A DNA stretch of 8,162 nt from Verrucomicrobiota bacterium (GTDB lineage Bacteria > Verrucomicrobiota > Verrucomicrobiia > Verrucomicrobiales > Akkermansiaceae). Under the pieces are notes generated by a model. The model was not told where the DNA came from. It worked only from the letters and a program-made list of their open reading frames with translations, and searched no databases. A program made the translations under genes and the position numbers. The DNA is taken from the NCBI GenBank assembly GCA_009885905.1, contig VFJU01000012.1, positions 1-8,162 on the forward strand. Direction: 5' to 3'. How positions within the stretch are numbered: position 1 is the stretch's first letter; every line of letters begins with the position of its first letter. Shown here piece after piece: positions 1 through 6,773 of this stretch.

Positions 1-1
1 C

Positions 2-817
2 GGCTACACTTCGTCGGCTCAAACAGGTGAGACTTTCTACTGGAGCACTGATAATTCGGTTGGTTACCGCTGGAATGAGGTTCTTGGAACCTACACCGGT
101 TTTAAAATCTATGGGATCCAATATGCCGACAGCGCCAATGGCGATAACAACCAAATCAATTGGGAGTTGTACAACCAATGGCGCTTTCAAGTTGGACCAC
201 AAACTGTTGCAACCGGCGACTACCGCTACAACCAGAGCTATGGTGGTGGTGATTCTTCCAACTATGTCGATCAATTTTTCTTAATTGGAGCTGAGCACCG
301 TTTCACGCAAAACACACTCGGTGTGATTCGGGCAGGTGTCCAACTTCATGATGTCAGTGATGGCCAAGATTATACCAGTCCCTACCTTGAATTCGCTTTC
401 AATTCACAAATCAACAAGGAATTGAAATTTAATTCCTATGCCCGTTATGGCATCCAAGGCATTGGCAATGTGCAATCTGACGACACTGCGGGTCTCGTTG
501 AGTACAACGACACCAAGTCGCTTCGTCTCGGTGTTTCCGCAAATTACACGATTTCGCCAATGTTCGCGGTCTTTGGTGGTGTCGATTACCTGCCGACGTC
601 TTATCAAGGCGGCGAATCTCTTCAAACACCCCCTTACACCGGAAGTATTACTGATCTTGATCAAAACTTGATCAATGCGAATATCGGTTTATCGGTGCAA
701 TTCACCGAAAAACTGACCGGGACACTTTCCTATAACTTTACTAACTCTTCTTCTGATATTCAATTTCAGGACTACAATCGGAGCAGGATTAATTTGGGTC
801 TGACCGCGGAGTTTTAA
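2..817 (+). CDS. Outer-membrane beta-barrel protein (BBP2-like), 5' truncated by window
   Basis: The reading frame is open from base 2 to the TAA at 815-817, giving 271 residues; the true start lies upstream. A TTG at 167 could be taken as a start, but the same barrel-like sequence continues in frame before it, so it is internal. The protein is a chain of alternating polar/aromatic strands separated by Asp/Gly/Asn/Ser-rich turns, for example FFLIGAEHRF, LRLGVSANYTI, GTLSYNF and RSRINLGLTAEF. It ends in Phe, the usual C-terminal signature recognised by the BAM assembly machinery. The strand pattern and the last strand (YNRSRINLGLTAEF) resemble the putative beta-barrel porin 2 (BBP2) families often found in exopolysaccharide loci. 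Its place directly before a Wzc-like and a Wza-like gene suggests it is the outer-membrane part of polysaccharide export, possibly standing in for the missing Wza membrane domain. That role is inferred from context. It could instead be an unrelated porin. Confidence 0.8.
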   Translation, partial: GYTSSAQTGETFYWSTDNSVGYRWNEVLGTYTGFKIYGIQYADSANGDNNQINWELYNQWRFQVGPQTVATGDYRYNQSYGGGDSSNYVDQFFLIGAEHRFTQNTLGVIRAGVQLHDVSDGQDYTSPYLEFAFNSQINKELKFNSYARYGIQGIGNVQSDDTAGLVEYNDTKSLRLGVSANYTISPMFAVFGGVDYLPTSYQGGESLQTPPYTGSITDLDQNLINANIGLSVQFTEKLTGTLSYNFTNSSSDIQFQDYNRSRINLGLTAEF

Positions 818-874
818 TTTTACGATTTTTACCGTAAATCAATTCAGATTGAAAATATTACCTGTTTGACAACA

Positions 875-907
875 AAATTCCCGCGATGATTTTCATTGCG
901 GGAGTTT
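875..907 (+). terminator. Probable rho-independent terminator after the beta-barrel gene
   Basis: TCCCGCGATG (879-888) pairs over all ten positions (one G-T) with CATTGCGGGA (894-903) around the loop ATTTT. The stem can extend outward through AAAT/GTTT to 875-907. A moderately T-rich stretch follows (GTTTCTGTTTC). It begins 57 bp after the barrel stop codon and ends 45 bp before the kinase start, so it would separate the two transcripts. The T tract is interrupted, so it may leak or act as a processed hairpin. Confidence 0.6.
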
Positions 908-920
908 CTGTTTCAATTGG

Positions 921-935
921 AAATTTTCAAAATTT
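921..935. promoter_or_regulatory. AT-rich perfect palindrome upstream of the kinase gene (candidate operator)
   Basis: AAATTTTCAAAATTT is a perfect 7-bp inverted repeat around a single C. It lies between the hairpin at 875-907 and the ATG at 953. Its dyad symmetry and position are what one would expect of a regulator site, but AT-rich palindromes arise easily by chance. A weak promoter-like pair, TTGGAA (917-922) and GATAAT (940-945) with a 17-bp spacer, straddles it but would start transcription almost at the ATG. Regulatory function is speculative. Confidence 0.22.
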
Positions 936-952
936 GTGAGATAATCAATTCA

Positions 953-3115
953 ATGAATCAATCGCCTCCACAACAAAACGAAGCATCACTCCACGCGATT
1001 GACTACTGGCAGGTCATTAAAAATCGTTATGGAATCATTCTTTTAACGCTTCTACTCGTCTTTATGACGGCAGCGGTCATCACCTATGTGATGCCTAAGA
1101 AGTACGAAAGCTCAGCCACAATTGAGGTGAAGCCCAGAGCCATCGGACAATCTCCGTTTGAAGGTGCATCATCCCAGTCTTACGGATCAGCTCCAATGAC
1201 CGCTCAGTTTTTCGGTACGGAATTCGAAAAGATCAAGAGCAGTAACTCCCTCACCAAGGTGGTTGACAATTTGGAACTGGTCACCAAGTGGGGAGTGGAC
1301 AAAGAGACAGCGATTCAAATCTTGAAAGGGATTGTCAATACGCAAAACATCCGTGGAACTGACTTAATTTCAATCACCGTACGTCACACGGATAAAGAAG
1401 ATGCTCGTAATGTGACCTCAGAAGTGGCCAAGGCATACAAGGCTTATCGCAGTGAGATAGAAGGCAGAGACGCAGAAAAGGGATTGTACGAATTAAACAA
1501 AGCAGTCCGAGACCAAGAAGATAAAGTTGAAGAGCGGCGAAAGGTACTGGCGACGATTGTTAGAACTAAAGGCATTATCTACAAAGGGCAGGACTCTTTC
1601 TATGGTCAGTCTGGTGTGGACGAAGACCAAGGCGCTAGATCCGCCTTGCAGACTTTCAATGAGCTGGAGCAGGAAAAAATGCAGCTTGAAAGCCAGATCA
1701 ACAGTCTTCTCAAATATGATAGCGACCAGTTGATGGTCTATGCCGCTGGACTGAATTTGCCAGACAACGTGATCAAGTCTTTGCTGCCGCAGTACAATGA
1801 AGCGAAGCGCAATTTAGAAACGCTGAAAATTAATGGTCTCGGAGTTCGCCATCCAACGGTCTTGTCCGCAGTCGAGCAAATTTCAGAAATGAAGAAACAA
1901 CTCGATGAGGGTGTCGTGAATTTACGAGCCACTCTCCAGGCGCAATTAGATATGGCTGGCGACCGTTTACAGAAAGTCAGCGTTATGAAAGACGATTCTC
2001 GCGAAGAGGCGATTAAGCGAGGCCTTGATGCGCAGGACTATGTCGACGCAAAGCGCGATTTCGAAACTGACCAACAACTGCTTCAGGCGATGAAACTGCG
2101 TCAGGTGGGTAAAGCCATCACGGACAAGATCGTGGATGAGAGTATCGTGGTTCATGAAGAACCCATCATTTCGCAGAGCCCAGTGAGTCCAAACGTGAGT
2201 CTTAACTTGGTCCTTGGGGCTGTGGTAGGTATGATTTTTGGACTCGGAATAGCGTTTTTCCTAGAGTATTTGGACACTTCGGTGAAAAGCCTAGAAGATG
2301 TCGAGCGGTACCTTCAAGTACCGGTGCTTGCGGTTATCCCGAAAGATGTGGGAATACTTCATAAACAAGCTGGCACGAGTCCGGATGCTGAAGCTTATCG
2401 TATCCTACGCACCAATATTGAGTTCAATCGCAAGAATCCCGAGGACAATGCGATTACTGTTGTCTCTGGTGGTGCTGGCGAGGGGAAATCAACGACTTTA
2501 GTCAATCTCGCCTACGTTTGTGCTCAAGGTGGGTACACGACTCTCATGATCGATGCCGACCTTCGTCGACCAAGGCTACACACGTTTTTCGACATCAACA
2601 ACACGGTCGGGTTGACTAATTATCTCACCACCGAATTGATGTTAGAAGATGTCATTCTACAGACACCAGTTGATAATTTGTATTTCATGCCTTCAGGGGT
2701 TCTACCGGCCGATGCGGCTGGTATTCTAAACTCTCGGCGTATGTCGGAGCTTATCCAGGATGTTAAGCAACGTTTTGACCTTGTTCTTGTGGATAGCCCT
2801 CCAATCCTTGGTGTGAGTGACGCTTCCGTGCTCGCAAGTGAGGTCGACCTCACTATGGTCGTGGTGCAGCATCGAAAATTACCTCGGAATATGCTTCTGC
2901 GGGTGAAACAGGCTGTAGAGAATGTTGGTGGAAATGTGATCGGCGTCGTGCTGAACAACGTCGATGTGCGAAGTGATAGCCAGTACCAATACTACACCAG
3001 CTATTACACTTATTACGCGCCAGCGGAGTCTCAGATAGGACCTGCGATCGGTACTGCTTCGGTTCCAACAAAGACACAAACCTCTGAATCCGAGGGAAAT
3101 TCAGAATTGTATTAA
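953..3115 (+). CDS. wzc: Wzc-like polysaccharide co-polymerase / bacterial tyrosine autokinase
   Basis: A 720-residue inner-membrane protein that would control polysaccharide chain length and export through cycles of tyrosine autophosphorylation. The Wzz-type N-terminus has a membrane segment at about 26-46. A long periplasmic part follows, with coiled-coil stretches near 174-200, 230-255 and 310-345. A second membrane segment lies at about 418-437 after the Pro-containing stretch ISQSPVSPNVS. The cytoplasmic kinase domain has all signature motifs: ExxRxxR (E480, R483, R486), Walker A GGAGEGKST (506-514), Walker A' LMIDADLRRP (531-540) and Walker B LVLVDSPP (610-617). The tail carries a Tyr cluster, YQYYTSYYTYY (678-688), and the last residue is also Tyr. 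I chose ATG 953; the frame is open back to a TTG at 896, but that codon sits inside the terminator hairpin and would add 19 atypical residues. The ribosome site is weak (GTGAG, 936-940). The export gene follows after 19 bp. Family assignment is secure; the polymer is unknown. Confidence 0.95.
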   Translation: MNQSPPQQNEASLHAIDYWQVIKNRYGIILLTLLLVFMTAAVITYVMPKKYESSATIEVKPRAIGQSPFEGASSQSYGSAPMTAQFFGTEFEKIKSSNSLTKVVDNLELVTKWGVDKETAIQILKGIVNTQNIRGTDLISITVRHTDKEDARNVTSEVAKAYKAYRSEIEGRDAEKGLYELNKAVRDQEDKVEERRKVLATIVRTKGIIYKGQDSFYGQSGVDEDQGARSALQTFNELEQEKMQLESQINSLLKYDSDQLMVYAAGLNLPDNVIKSLLPQYNEAKRNLETLKINGLGVRHPTVLSAVEQISEMKKQLDEGVVNLRATLQAQLDMAGDRLQKVSVMKDDSREEAIKRGLDAQDYVDAKRDFETDQQLLQAMKLRQVGKAITDKIVDESIVVHEEPIISQSPVSPNVSLNLVLGAVVGMIFGLGIAFFLEYLDTSVKSLEDVERYLQVPVLAVIPKDVGILHKQAGTSPDAEAYRILRTNIEFNRKNPEDNAITVVSGGAGEGKSTTLVNLAYVCAQGGYTTLMIDADLRRPRLHTFFDINNTVGLTNYLTTELMLEDVILQTPVDNLYFMPSGVLPADAAGILNSRRMSELIQDVKQRFDLVLVDSPPILGVSDASVLASEVDLTMVVVQHRKLPRNMLLRVKQAVENVGGNVIGVVLNNVDVRSDSQYQYYTSYYTYYAPAESQIGPAIGTASVPTKTQTSESEGNSELY

Positions 3116-3128
3116 CTTTAGAAAGTTA
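3113..3128 (+). other. Small inverted repeat spanning the kinase stop codon
   Basis: TAACTTTAGAAAGTTA is a perfect 16-base palindrome; as RNA it would form TAACTT/AAGTTA around the tetraloop TAGA. Its 5' arm begins with the TAA stop of the kinase gene, and its 3' arm ends six bases before the ATG of the export gene at 3135. The purine-rich AGAAAG, the only Shine-Dalgarno-like bases there, lies in the loop and 3' arm. A ribosome finishing the kinase gene would melt it, so translational coupling is conceivable. The stem is short and AT-rich, so it may have no function. Confidence 0.3.
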
Positions 3129-3134
3129 GATTTC

Positions 3135-3698
3135 ATGATTTCAAAAAACATAATAATTAAGCTAGTCCTCTTCATTTGCTGTACAGTTTCGTCCTTCGCG
3201 CAAATTGAAGCTGGAAAAGCTGTTATCATTACTGTGTCGGGTATTCCTACAGAAGAAAAGGGAAGAATTGATGGTACTTATCCTGTATCCGATTCAGGTT
3301 TTATCAATATGCCCTTCATTGGAACCATTCATGCGGCAAATATGAGAAATGATGATCTAGCAGTTTCTCTGCAGAGTCGCTACAAGAGTCTTGGTATCTA
3401 TACAAACATCACTATCCAAGTGATATCTCATCGGGGTAATAATATCGATGAGCAGACTGTCCATATTGGTGGGCAAGTCAGAGGTCCAGGTCCGAAGCCA
3501 TTTAACAAAGGTCTGACTCTTTATCAAGCTATCCAAGCAGCTGGTGGTCCTACGGAATTTGGTAGTATGAAGCGCGTAAAGGTGTTTCGGAATGGCAAAC
3601 AAACTATCTACGACATGACCAAGGAGCAGAGTATGGGTGTGGCGGTCGAACCAAATGACACTGTAGAAGTCCCTCAGAAGAATATTCTCGGGAACTAA
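3135..3698 (+). CDS. Minimal Wza-like polysaccharide export protein (Poly_export + SLBB)
   Basis: A 187-residue exported protein. A signal peptide covers 1-22 (basic start, hydrophobic core, SFA before Gln23). The pair Cys15-Cys16 does not make a proper lipobox because Ile14 precedes the first Cys, so a soluble periplasmic form is more likely than a lipoprotein. Residues about 25-98 match the Poly_export domain (ITVSGIP, then YPVSDSGFINMPFIGTI). Residues about 107-160 form an SLBB beta-grasp domain (VHIGGQVRGPGP, then LTLYQAIQAAGGPTEFG). The end, EPNDTVEVPQ, is the usual closing strand of this family. It is far shorter than E. coli Wza (about 380 residues): it has one SLBB domain and no C-terminal amphipathic helix for the outer-membrane pore. 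It therefore probably needs another outer-membrane component, for which the upstream beta-barrel is a candidate. The 19-bp spacing after the kinase gene indicates one operon. The ATG at 3135 has only a weak ribosome site. Confidence 0.9.
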   Translation: MISKNIIIKLVLFICCTVSSFAQIEAGKAVIITVSGIPTEEKGRIDGTYPVSDSGFINMPFIGTIHAANMRNDDLAVSLQSRYKSLGIYTNITIQVISHRGNNIDEQTVHIGGQVRGPGPKPFNKGLTLYQAIQAAGGPTEFGSMKRVKVFRNGKQTIYDMTKEQSMGVAVEPNDTVEVPQKNILGN

Positions 3699-3715
3699 GT
3701 AATTGTGTGAATCCG

Positions 3716-4444
3716 ATGCAAACGAGCAATGCTCCAGCGCAATTGAGGGTTTGGCTTTTGTTTTGTTTGTTTACAATTTGCTGTGCATCATCCGGTAGTG
3801 CCGTGCAACTACCAATGGCGTTCAAGGATTTAGGTTCTGCTGATTTTCGCAAGCGTGAGGACGCGCAAGGAAAATTGTTGGATTGGGCTAAGAAATCTCC
3901 AGAGCCTGCAATGTTAGAGTTTCTCGAACAGTCACGCGATGCAAGTGACCCAGAGATTAGAGAGCGCTGTTACGAAATTCTTCGTATTTTAGTCGATGCC
4001 GAATACATGAAGGAAGGGGAGGGATACATCGGAGTCGCCCTTGCATTGACCGATGAAATTCTAACCGTTCCTGGTGATTTAAAGCCCCGATACGCGATCC
4101 GTGTTATAGAGGTTCGAGCAGACACCCCAGGAGAAGCTGCAGGAGTCCAGTTGAATGATATGATTGTGGCATTGGAGGGAGGTGTTTGGCGCAATACTGG
4201 GGCTTCTTCACTTTTTCGTGAACGGGTTAAAACCATGAAACCAAACAGTCGTGCGAAGTTGTCGATTCTGCGTAATGGCGAGGTACTTGAATTGAAGGTG
4301 ACCTTGGGACGGCGGCCTGTGATGGCAGATCTATTTATCAATGGACAAGATTTTGATACCGAGACTGCCGAAAGAGAAGCGAAAGACGTTTACTTCAAGC
4401 TTTGGCTTTCCAAGAGAAAAACCAAAATAGGTGCCGGCTCATAA
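3716..4444 (+). CDS. Exported protein with helical (HEAT-like) segment and PDZ domain, function unknown
   Basis: A 242-residue protein from ATG 3716; a GTG at 3707 would add three residues, and neither start has a clear ribosome site. A signal peptide occupies about 1-29, with hydrophobic core WLLFCLFTICC and probable cleavage after SGSA. Residues about 36-94 are charged helical pairs (FKDLGSADFRKREDAQGKL, then DPEIRERCYEILRIL), like a HEAT/armadillo-type repeat. Residues about 104-200 are a PDZ domain: the carboxylate-binding loop is near YIGV (104-107), followed by the characteristic DTPGEAAGVQLNDMIVALEG. There is no Ser/His/Asp protease domain, so it is likely a binding or adaptor protein for C-terminal tails in the periplasm. 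It starts 17 bp after the export gene and lies 64 bp before the tail-specific protease gene, which also has a PDZ domain. A role in envelope quality control or in export complex assembly is inference; I do not recognise a named gene. Confidence 0.87.
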   Translation: MQTSNAPAQLRVWLLFCLFTICCASSGSAVQLPMAFKDLGSADFRKREDAQGKLLDWAKKSPEPAMLEFLEQSRDASDPEIRERCYEILRILVDAEYMKEGEGYIGVALALTDEILTVPGDLKPRYAIRVIEVRADTPGEAAGVQLNDMIVALEGGVWRNTGASSLFRERVKTMKPNSRAKLSILRNGEVLELKVTLGRRPVMADLFINGQDFDTETAEREAKDVYFKLWLSKRKTKIGAGS

Positions 4445-4508
4445 TTTTTTAGAAATCGACATCTTTGATAGCCATGGCACTTTATTGAAAAGTTAATATC
4501 TTAATTTT

Positions 4509-6773
4509 ATGGTCATGGTTCACTGTTGGTTTAAAAAAATTGTATTTGCAACGGCCTCTTTGGCTTTAGGTTTTACCGCCTTTGCTCAGCAAGCTGATTT
4601 TAACGAGGTCGGTCGACAAATGGCGATCATGTTGCAAAACAGCCATTTCGCTCGGTTGCCTTTCAATGCCGAGCTAAGCCAGAGATTTTTGGGTGACTAC
4701 CTGAAAGATCTCGATTTCCAGCGACTCTATTTTACCCAAGAAGACGTCGATGGATTTAACATCAAATATGGAGATCAGTTACACTCACTTTTATTAAGTG
4801 GTAAAAGCATGTCGGCTGCCACTGAAATTTATCGTATTTTCGAAAAACGAGTTGAGGAGCGTGTTGATCTAACGGAAAAACTTTTGAAAGACGACCACTT
4901 CGATTTTGCAGTCGACGAGTCGGTTATGTTGACTCGTAAAGACGCAGCTTGGCCGCGGAATGACAAGGAGGCGGCCGACCTTTGGCGTCGTCAAATCAAA
5001 GAAGCCGTTCTTAGCGAGATGTTGCGTAGAGAAATTCTAACAAAGTTAGCAAAAGAGCAGGGAAAGCCTGACCCTGCAGCTTCAGATCGTAGTCCTAAAG
5101 AAAAAGTCTCGCTTCGCTACAAGCGTCTAAAAAGTAGCGTGAAAGACGTCGATGAGGAAGAAATCGCTAACTATTTTTTCAGCTCGATTGCACGCGCCTA
5201 CGATCCGCACACGGAGTACTGGAGTTCACGTGAAAACAATCGTTTCAAAGACGGGATGAAAAATGAACTGGTAGGAATTGGCGCACTACTCCAAAGCGAA
5301 GAAGATGGAGCCACGAAAATTAAGGGAATCGTGGTGGGTGGACCCGCAGATATCGAAGGCACACTCAAGTTGAACGACAGGATTGTTGCCGTGAATTCGC
5401 TTAATACAGGAAAAGCAGATGAAATGGCCGACATCATGTTTATGAAGATCGATAAAGTAGTCGATTATATCCGTGGCAAAGAAGATACCACGGTTGCTTT
5501 GAAAGTTGAACCTGCGGGTGCTTCTCCGGGTGAGACTAAGATTGTGGTAATCAAGCGTGGTAAAGTGCAGATGAAGGATGAGCAAGCAAGTGCACAAGTG
5601 ATCGAGATTAAGCCTGAAAAAGGTCCAAATGAACGACTTGGAGTCATCACCTTACCGTCATTTTATGCTGATTTTGAAGAGGGTAAAACCCGCTGTGCAT
5701 CTGACGTTGAAAGGATTTTAAAGCGTCTTGTTGAAGAGAAAATCGACGGACTTATTCTTGATTTGCGCAATAACGGTGGAGGTTCGCTTGAAGAGGTTAG
5801 GCGTATGACAGGCTTTTTTATCGACAGTGGGCCGGTTGTTCAGGTGAAGAACACGCTAGGACAAGTGCAGGTAAAAGATTCTGATCGCGGAAAAGCGATT
5901 TACACGGGACCCATGGTGGTGATGACTGATAAGACCAGCGCGTCTGCGAGTGAGATTCTTGCGGGTGCACTTCAAGATTTCAATCGGGCCGTGATTGTTG
6001 GTGATACGTCTACATTTGGTAAAGGAACTGTTCAAAATCCGATGGATATAGGGACGATGTTACCACTGTTTGCGGCACGTAATCGAGCAGGGGTTCTTAA
6101 AGTTACGATTCAAAAATTTTATCGCCCATCGGGATCGTCAACCCAGATGGATGGTGTTGCTGCGGATGTTGCGATACCAAGTTTGTTAGATGCGATGGAC
6201 ATAGGAGAAGAATTTTTAGAGCATCCTCTGCCACATGACCGAATTCGCCCGGCAGGTGACTTCACTCCGCTTGATTCACAGGCGTTATTTATTCCTCGAT
6301 TGAGAGAGTTAAGCCAAGAGCGCTTGAATGCATCTAAGGACTTCTCATATGTGATTCAGGATGTACTTAAAGCTAAGAATCGTTTGAAGGTAAATCAACT
6401 TTCTATCAATAAACTTAAGCGGGAAAAAGAACTGTCTGAATCAGACGCGCTTCAAAAAGAGCGCAATGCCGAGCGGAAAATCCGATTTTTAGAAATGAGT
6501 GAAGAAGATGAAAAAAGATTTAGTTTTTATAAGATGACGCTCGGAAATCTTGAAGAAAAAGTCGAATTGAAACCATACAGTAAAGAGGATGAAAGTGGTA
6601 ATTACATGAGGCGAGCTAAAGACGAGACGGAAGACCTTGATCAAACTCCAAAGTGGCCAACTGGAATAGATCCCGTGAAGCGAGAATCAATCGCTGTGTT
6701 GACAGATTTGGTGAAACTTACAGAAAATGCACGTTTGGCTGGAATACTTAAAAATACTGCGGAAGCCAGGTGA
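4509..6773 (+). CDS. prc: Carboxy-terminal (tail-specific) processing protease Prc, peptidase family S41
   Basis: A 754-residue periplasmic protease of the Prc/Tsp type, which cleaves proteins near their C-termini and in E. coli trims lipoproteins and peptidoglycan enzymes. The signal peptide is about 1-26, ending AFA before Gln27. Residues about 45-215 are the helical Tsp N-terminal domain, including YDPHTEYWS shortly after it. The PDZ domain is about 250-350 (LVGIGALLQ, then IVVGGPADIEGTLKLNDRIVAVN). The S41 core is about 375-560, with LILDLRNNGGGSLEE and TDKTSASASEILAGALQD. By alignment with E. coli Ser452/Lys477, the nucleophile is Ser479 and the base Lys505 (TFGKGTVQ); D490 is also present. 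There is one extra residue between Ser and Lys relative to E. coli (GDTSTFGKG). A charged C-terminal extension of DUF3340 type covers about 570-700. It is somewhat longer than E. coli Prc (682). ATG 4515 is an alternative start; neither has a clear ribosome site. Confidence 0.95.
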   Translation: MVMVHCWFKKIVFATASLALGFTAFAQQADFNEVGRQMAIMLQNSHFARLPFNAELSQRFLGDYLKDLDFQRLYFTQEDVDGFNIKYGDQLHSLLLSGKSMSAATEIYRIFEKRVEERVDLTEKLLKDDHFDFAVDESVMLTRKDAAWPRNDKEAADLWRRQIKEAVLSEMLRREILTKLAKEQGKPDPAASDRSPKEKVSLRYKRLKSSVKDVDEEEIANYFFSSIARAYDPHTEYWSSRENNRFKDGMKNELVGIGALLQSEEDGATKIKGIVVGGPADIEGTLKLNDRIVAVNSLNTGKADEMADIMFMKIDKVVDYIRGKEDTTVALKVEPAGASPGETKIVVIKRGKVQMKDEQASAQVIEIKPEKGPNERLGVITLPSFYADFEEGKTRCASDVERILKRLVEEKIDGLILDLRNNGGGSLEEVRRMTGFFIDSGPVVQVKNTLGQVQVKDSDRGKAIYTGPMVVMTDKTSASASEILAGALQDFNRAVIVGDTSTFGKGTVQNPMDIGTMLPLFAARNRAGVLKVTIQKFYRPSGSSTQMDGVAADVAIPSLLDAMDIGEEFLEHPLPHDRIRPAGDFTPLDSQALFIPRLRELSQERLNASKDFSYVIQDVLKAKNRLKVNQLSINKLKREKELSESDALQKERNAERKIRFLEMSEEDEKRFSFYKMTLGNLEEKVELKPYSKEDESGNYMRRAKDETEDLDQTPKWPTGIDPVKRESIAVLTDLVKLTENARLAGILKNTAEAR
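6761..6765 (+). promoter_or_regulatory. Ribosome binding site of the yggS-family gene, inside the end of prc
   Basis: GGAAG lies seven bases before the ATG at 6773 and ten codon-coding bases before the end of prc. It favours ATG 6773 over the in-frame GTG at 6770, which would be only four bases away. It is one of the few recognisable Shine-Dalgarno sequences in the window. Confidence 0.6.

Noticed and set aside
167..817. A TTG start at 167 for the beta-barrel gene.
   Set aside because: The same frame is open to base 2 and encodes matching strand-like sequence (GFKIYGIQYA and so on), so the gene is simply cut by the window edge.
819..838. Hairpin TTTACG/CGTAAA just after the beta-barrel stop codon.
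   Set aside because: Only six mostly A-T pairs with an eight-base loop and no T tract; the hairpin at 875-907 is far stronger.
866..871. TTGACA as the -35 element of a sigma-70 promoter.
   Set aside because: The hexamer is perfect, but bases 16-18 further on (GATTTT/ATTTTC/TTTTCA) make a poor -10, and transcripts would run straight into the terminator hairpin.
896..952. An extended N-terminus for the kinase from TTG 896.
   Set aside because: The TTG lies in the 3' arm of the terminator hairpin, has no ribosome site, and adds residues not typical of the Wzz-type N-terminus; ATG 953 gives a normal start.
3174..3185. Lipoprotein signal at the Cys pair of the SLBB export protein.
   Set aside because: The residues before Cys15 are Leu-Phe-Ile, which do not fit the lipobox (Gly/Ala/Ser needed just before Cys); a normal SFA cleavage site follows.
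4445..4508. Possible promoter or terminator in the gap before prc, including the palindrome GCCATGGC (4471-4478).
   Set aside because: TTGATA (4465-4470) and TAATAT (4494-4499) are 23 bp apart, too far for a promoter, and the 8-bp palindrome has no loop or T tract. I see only an AT-rich spacer.
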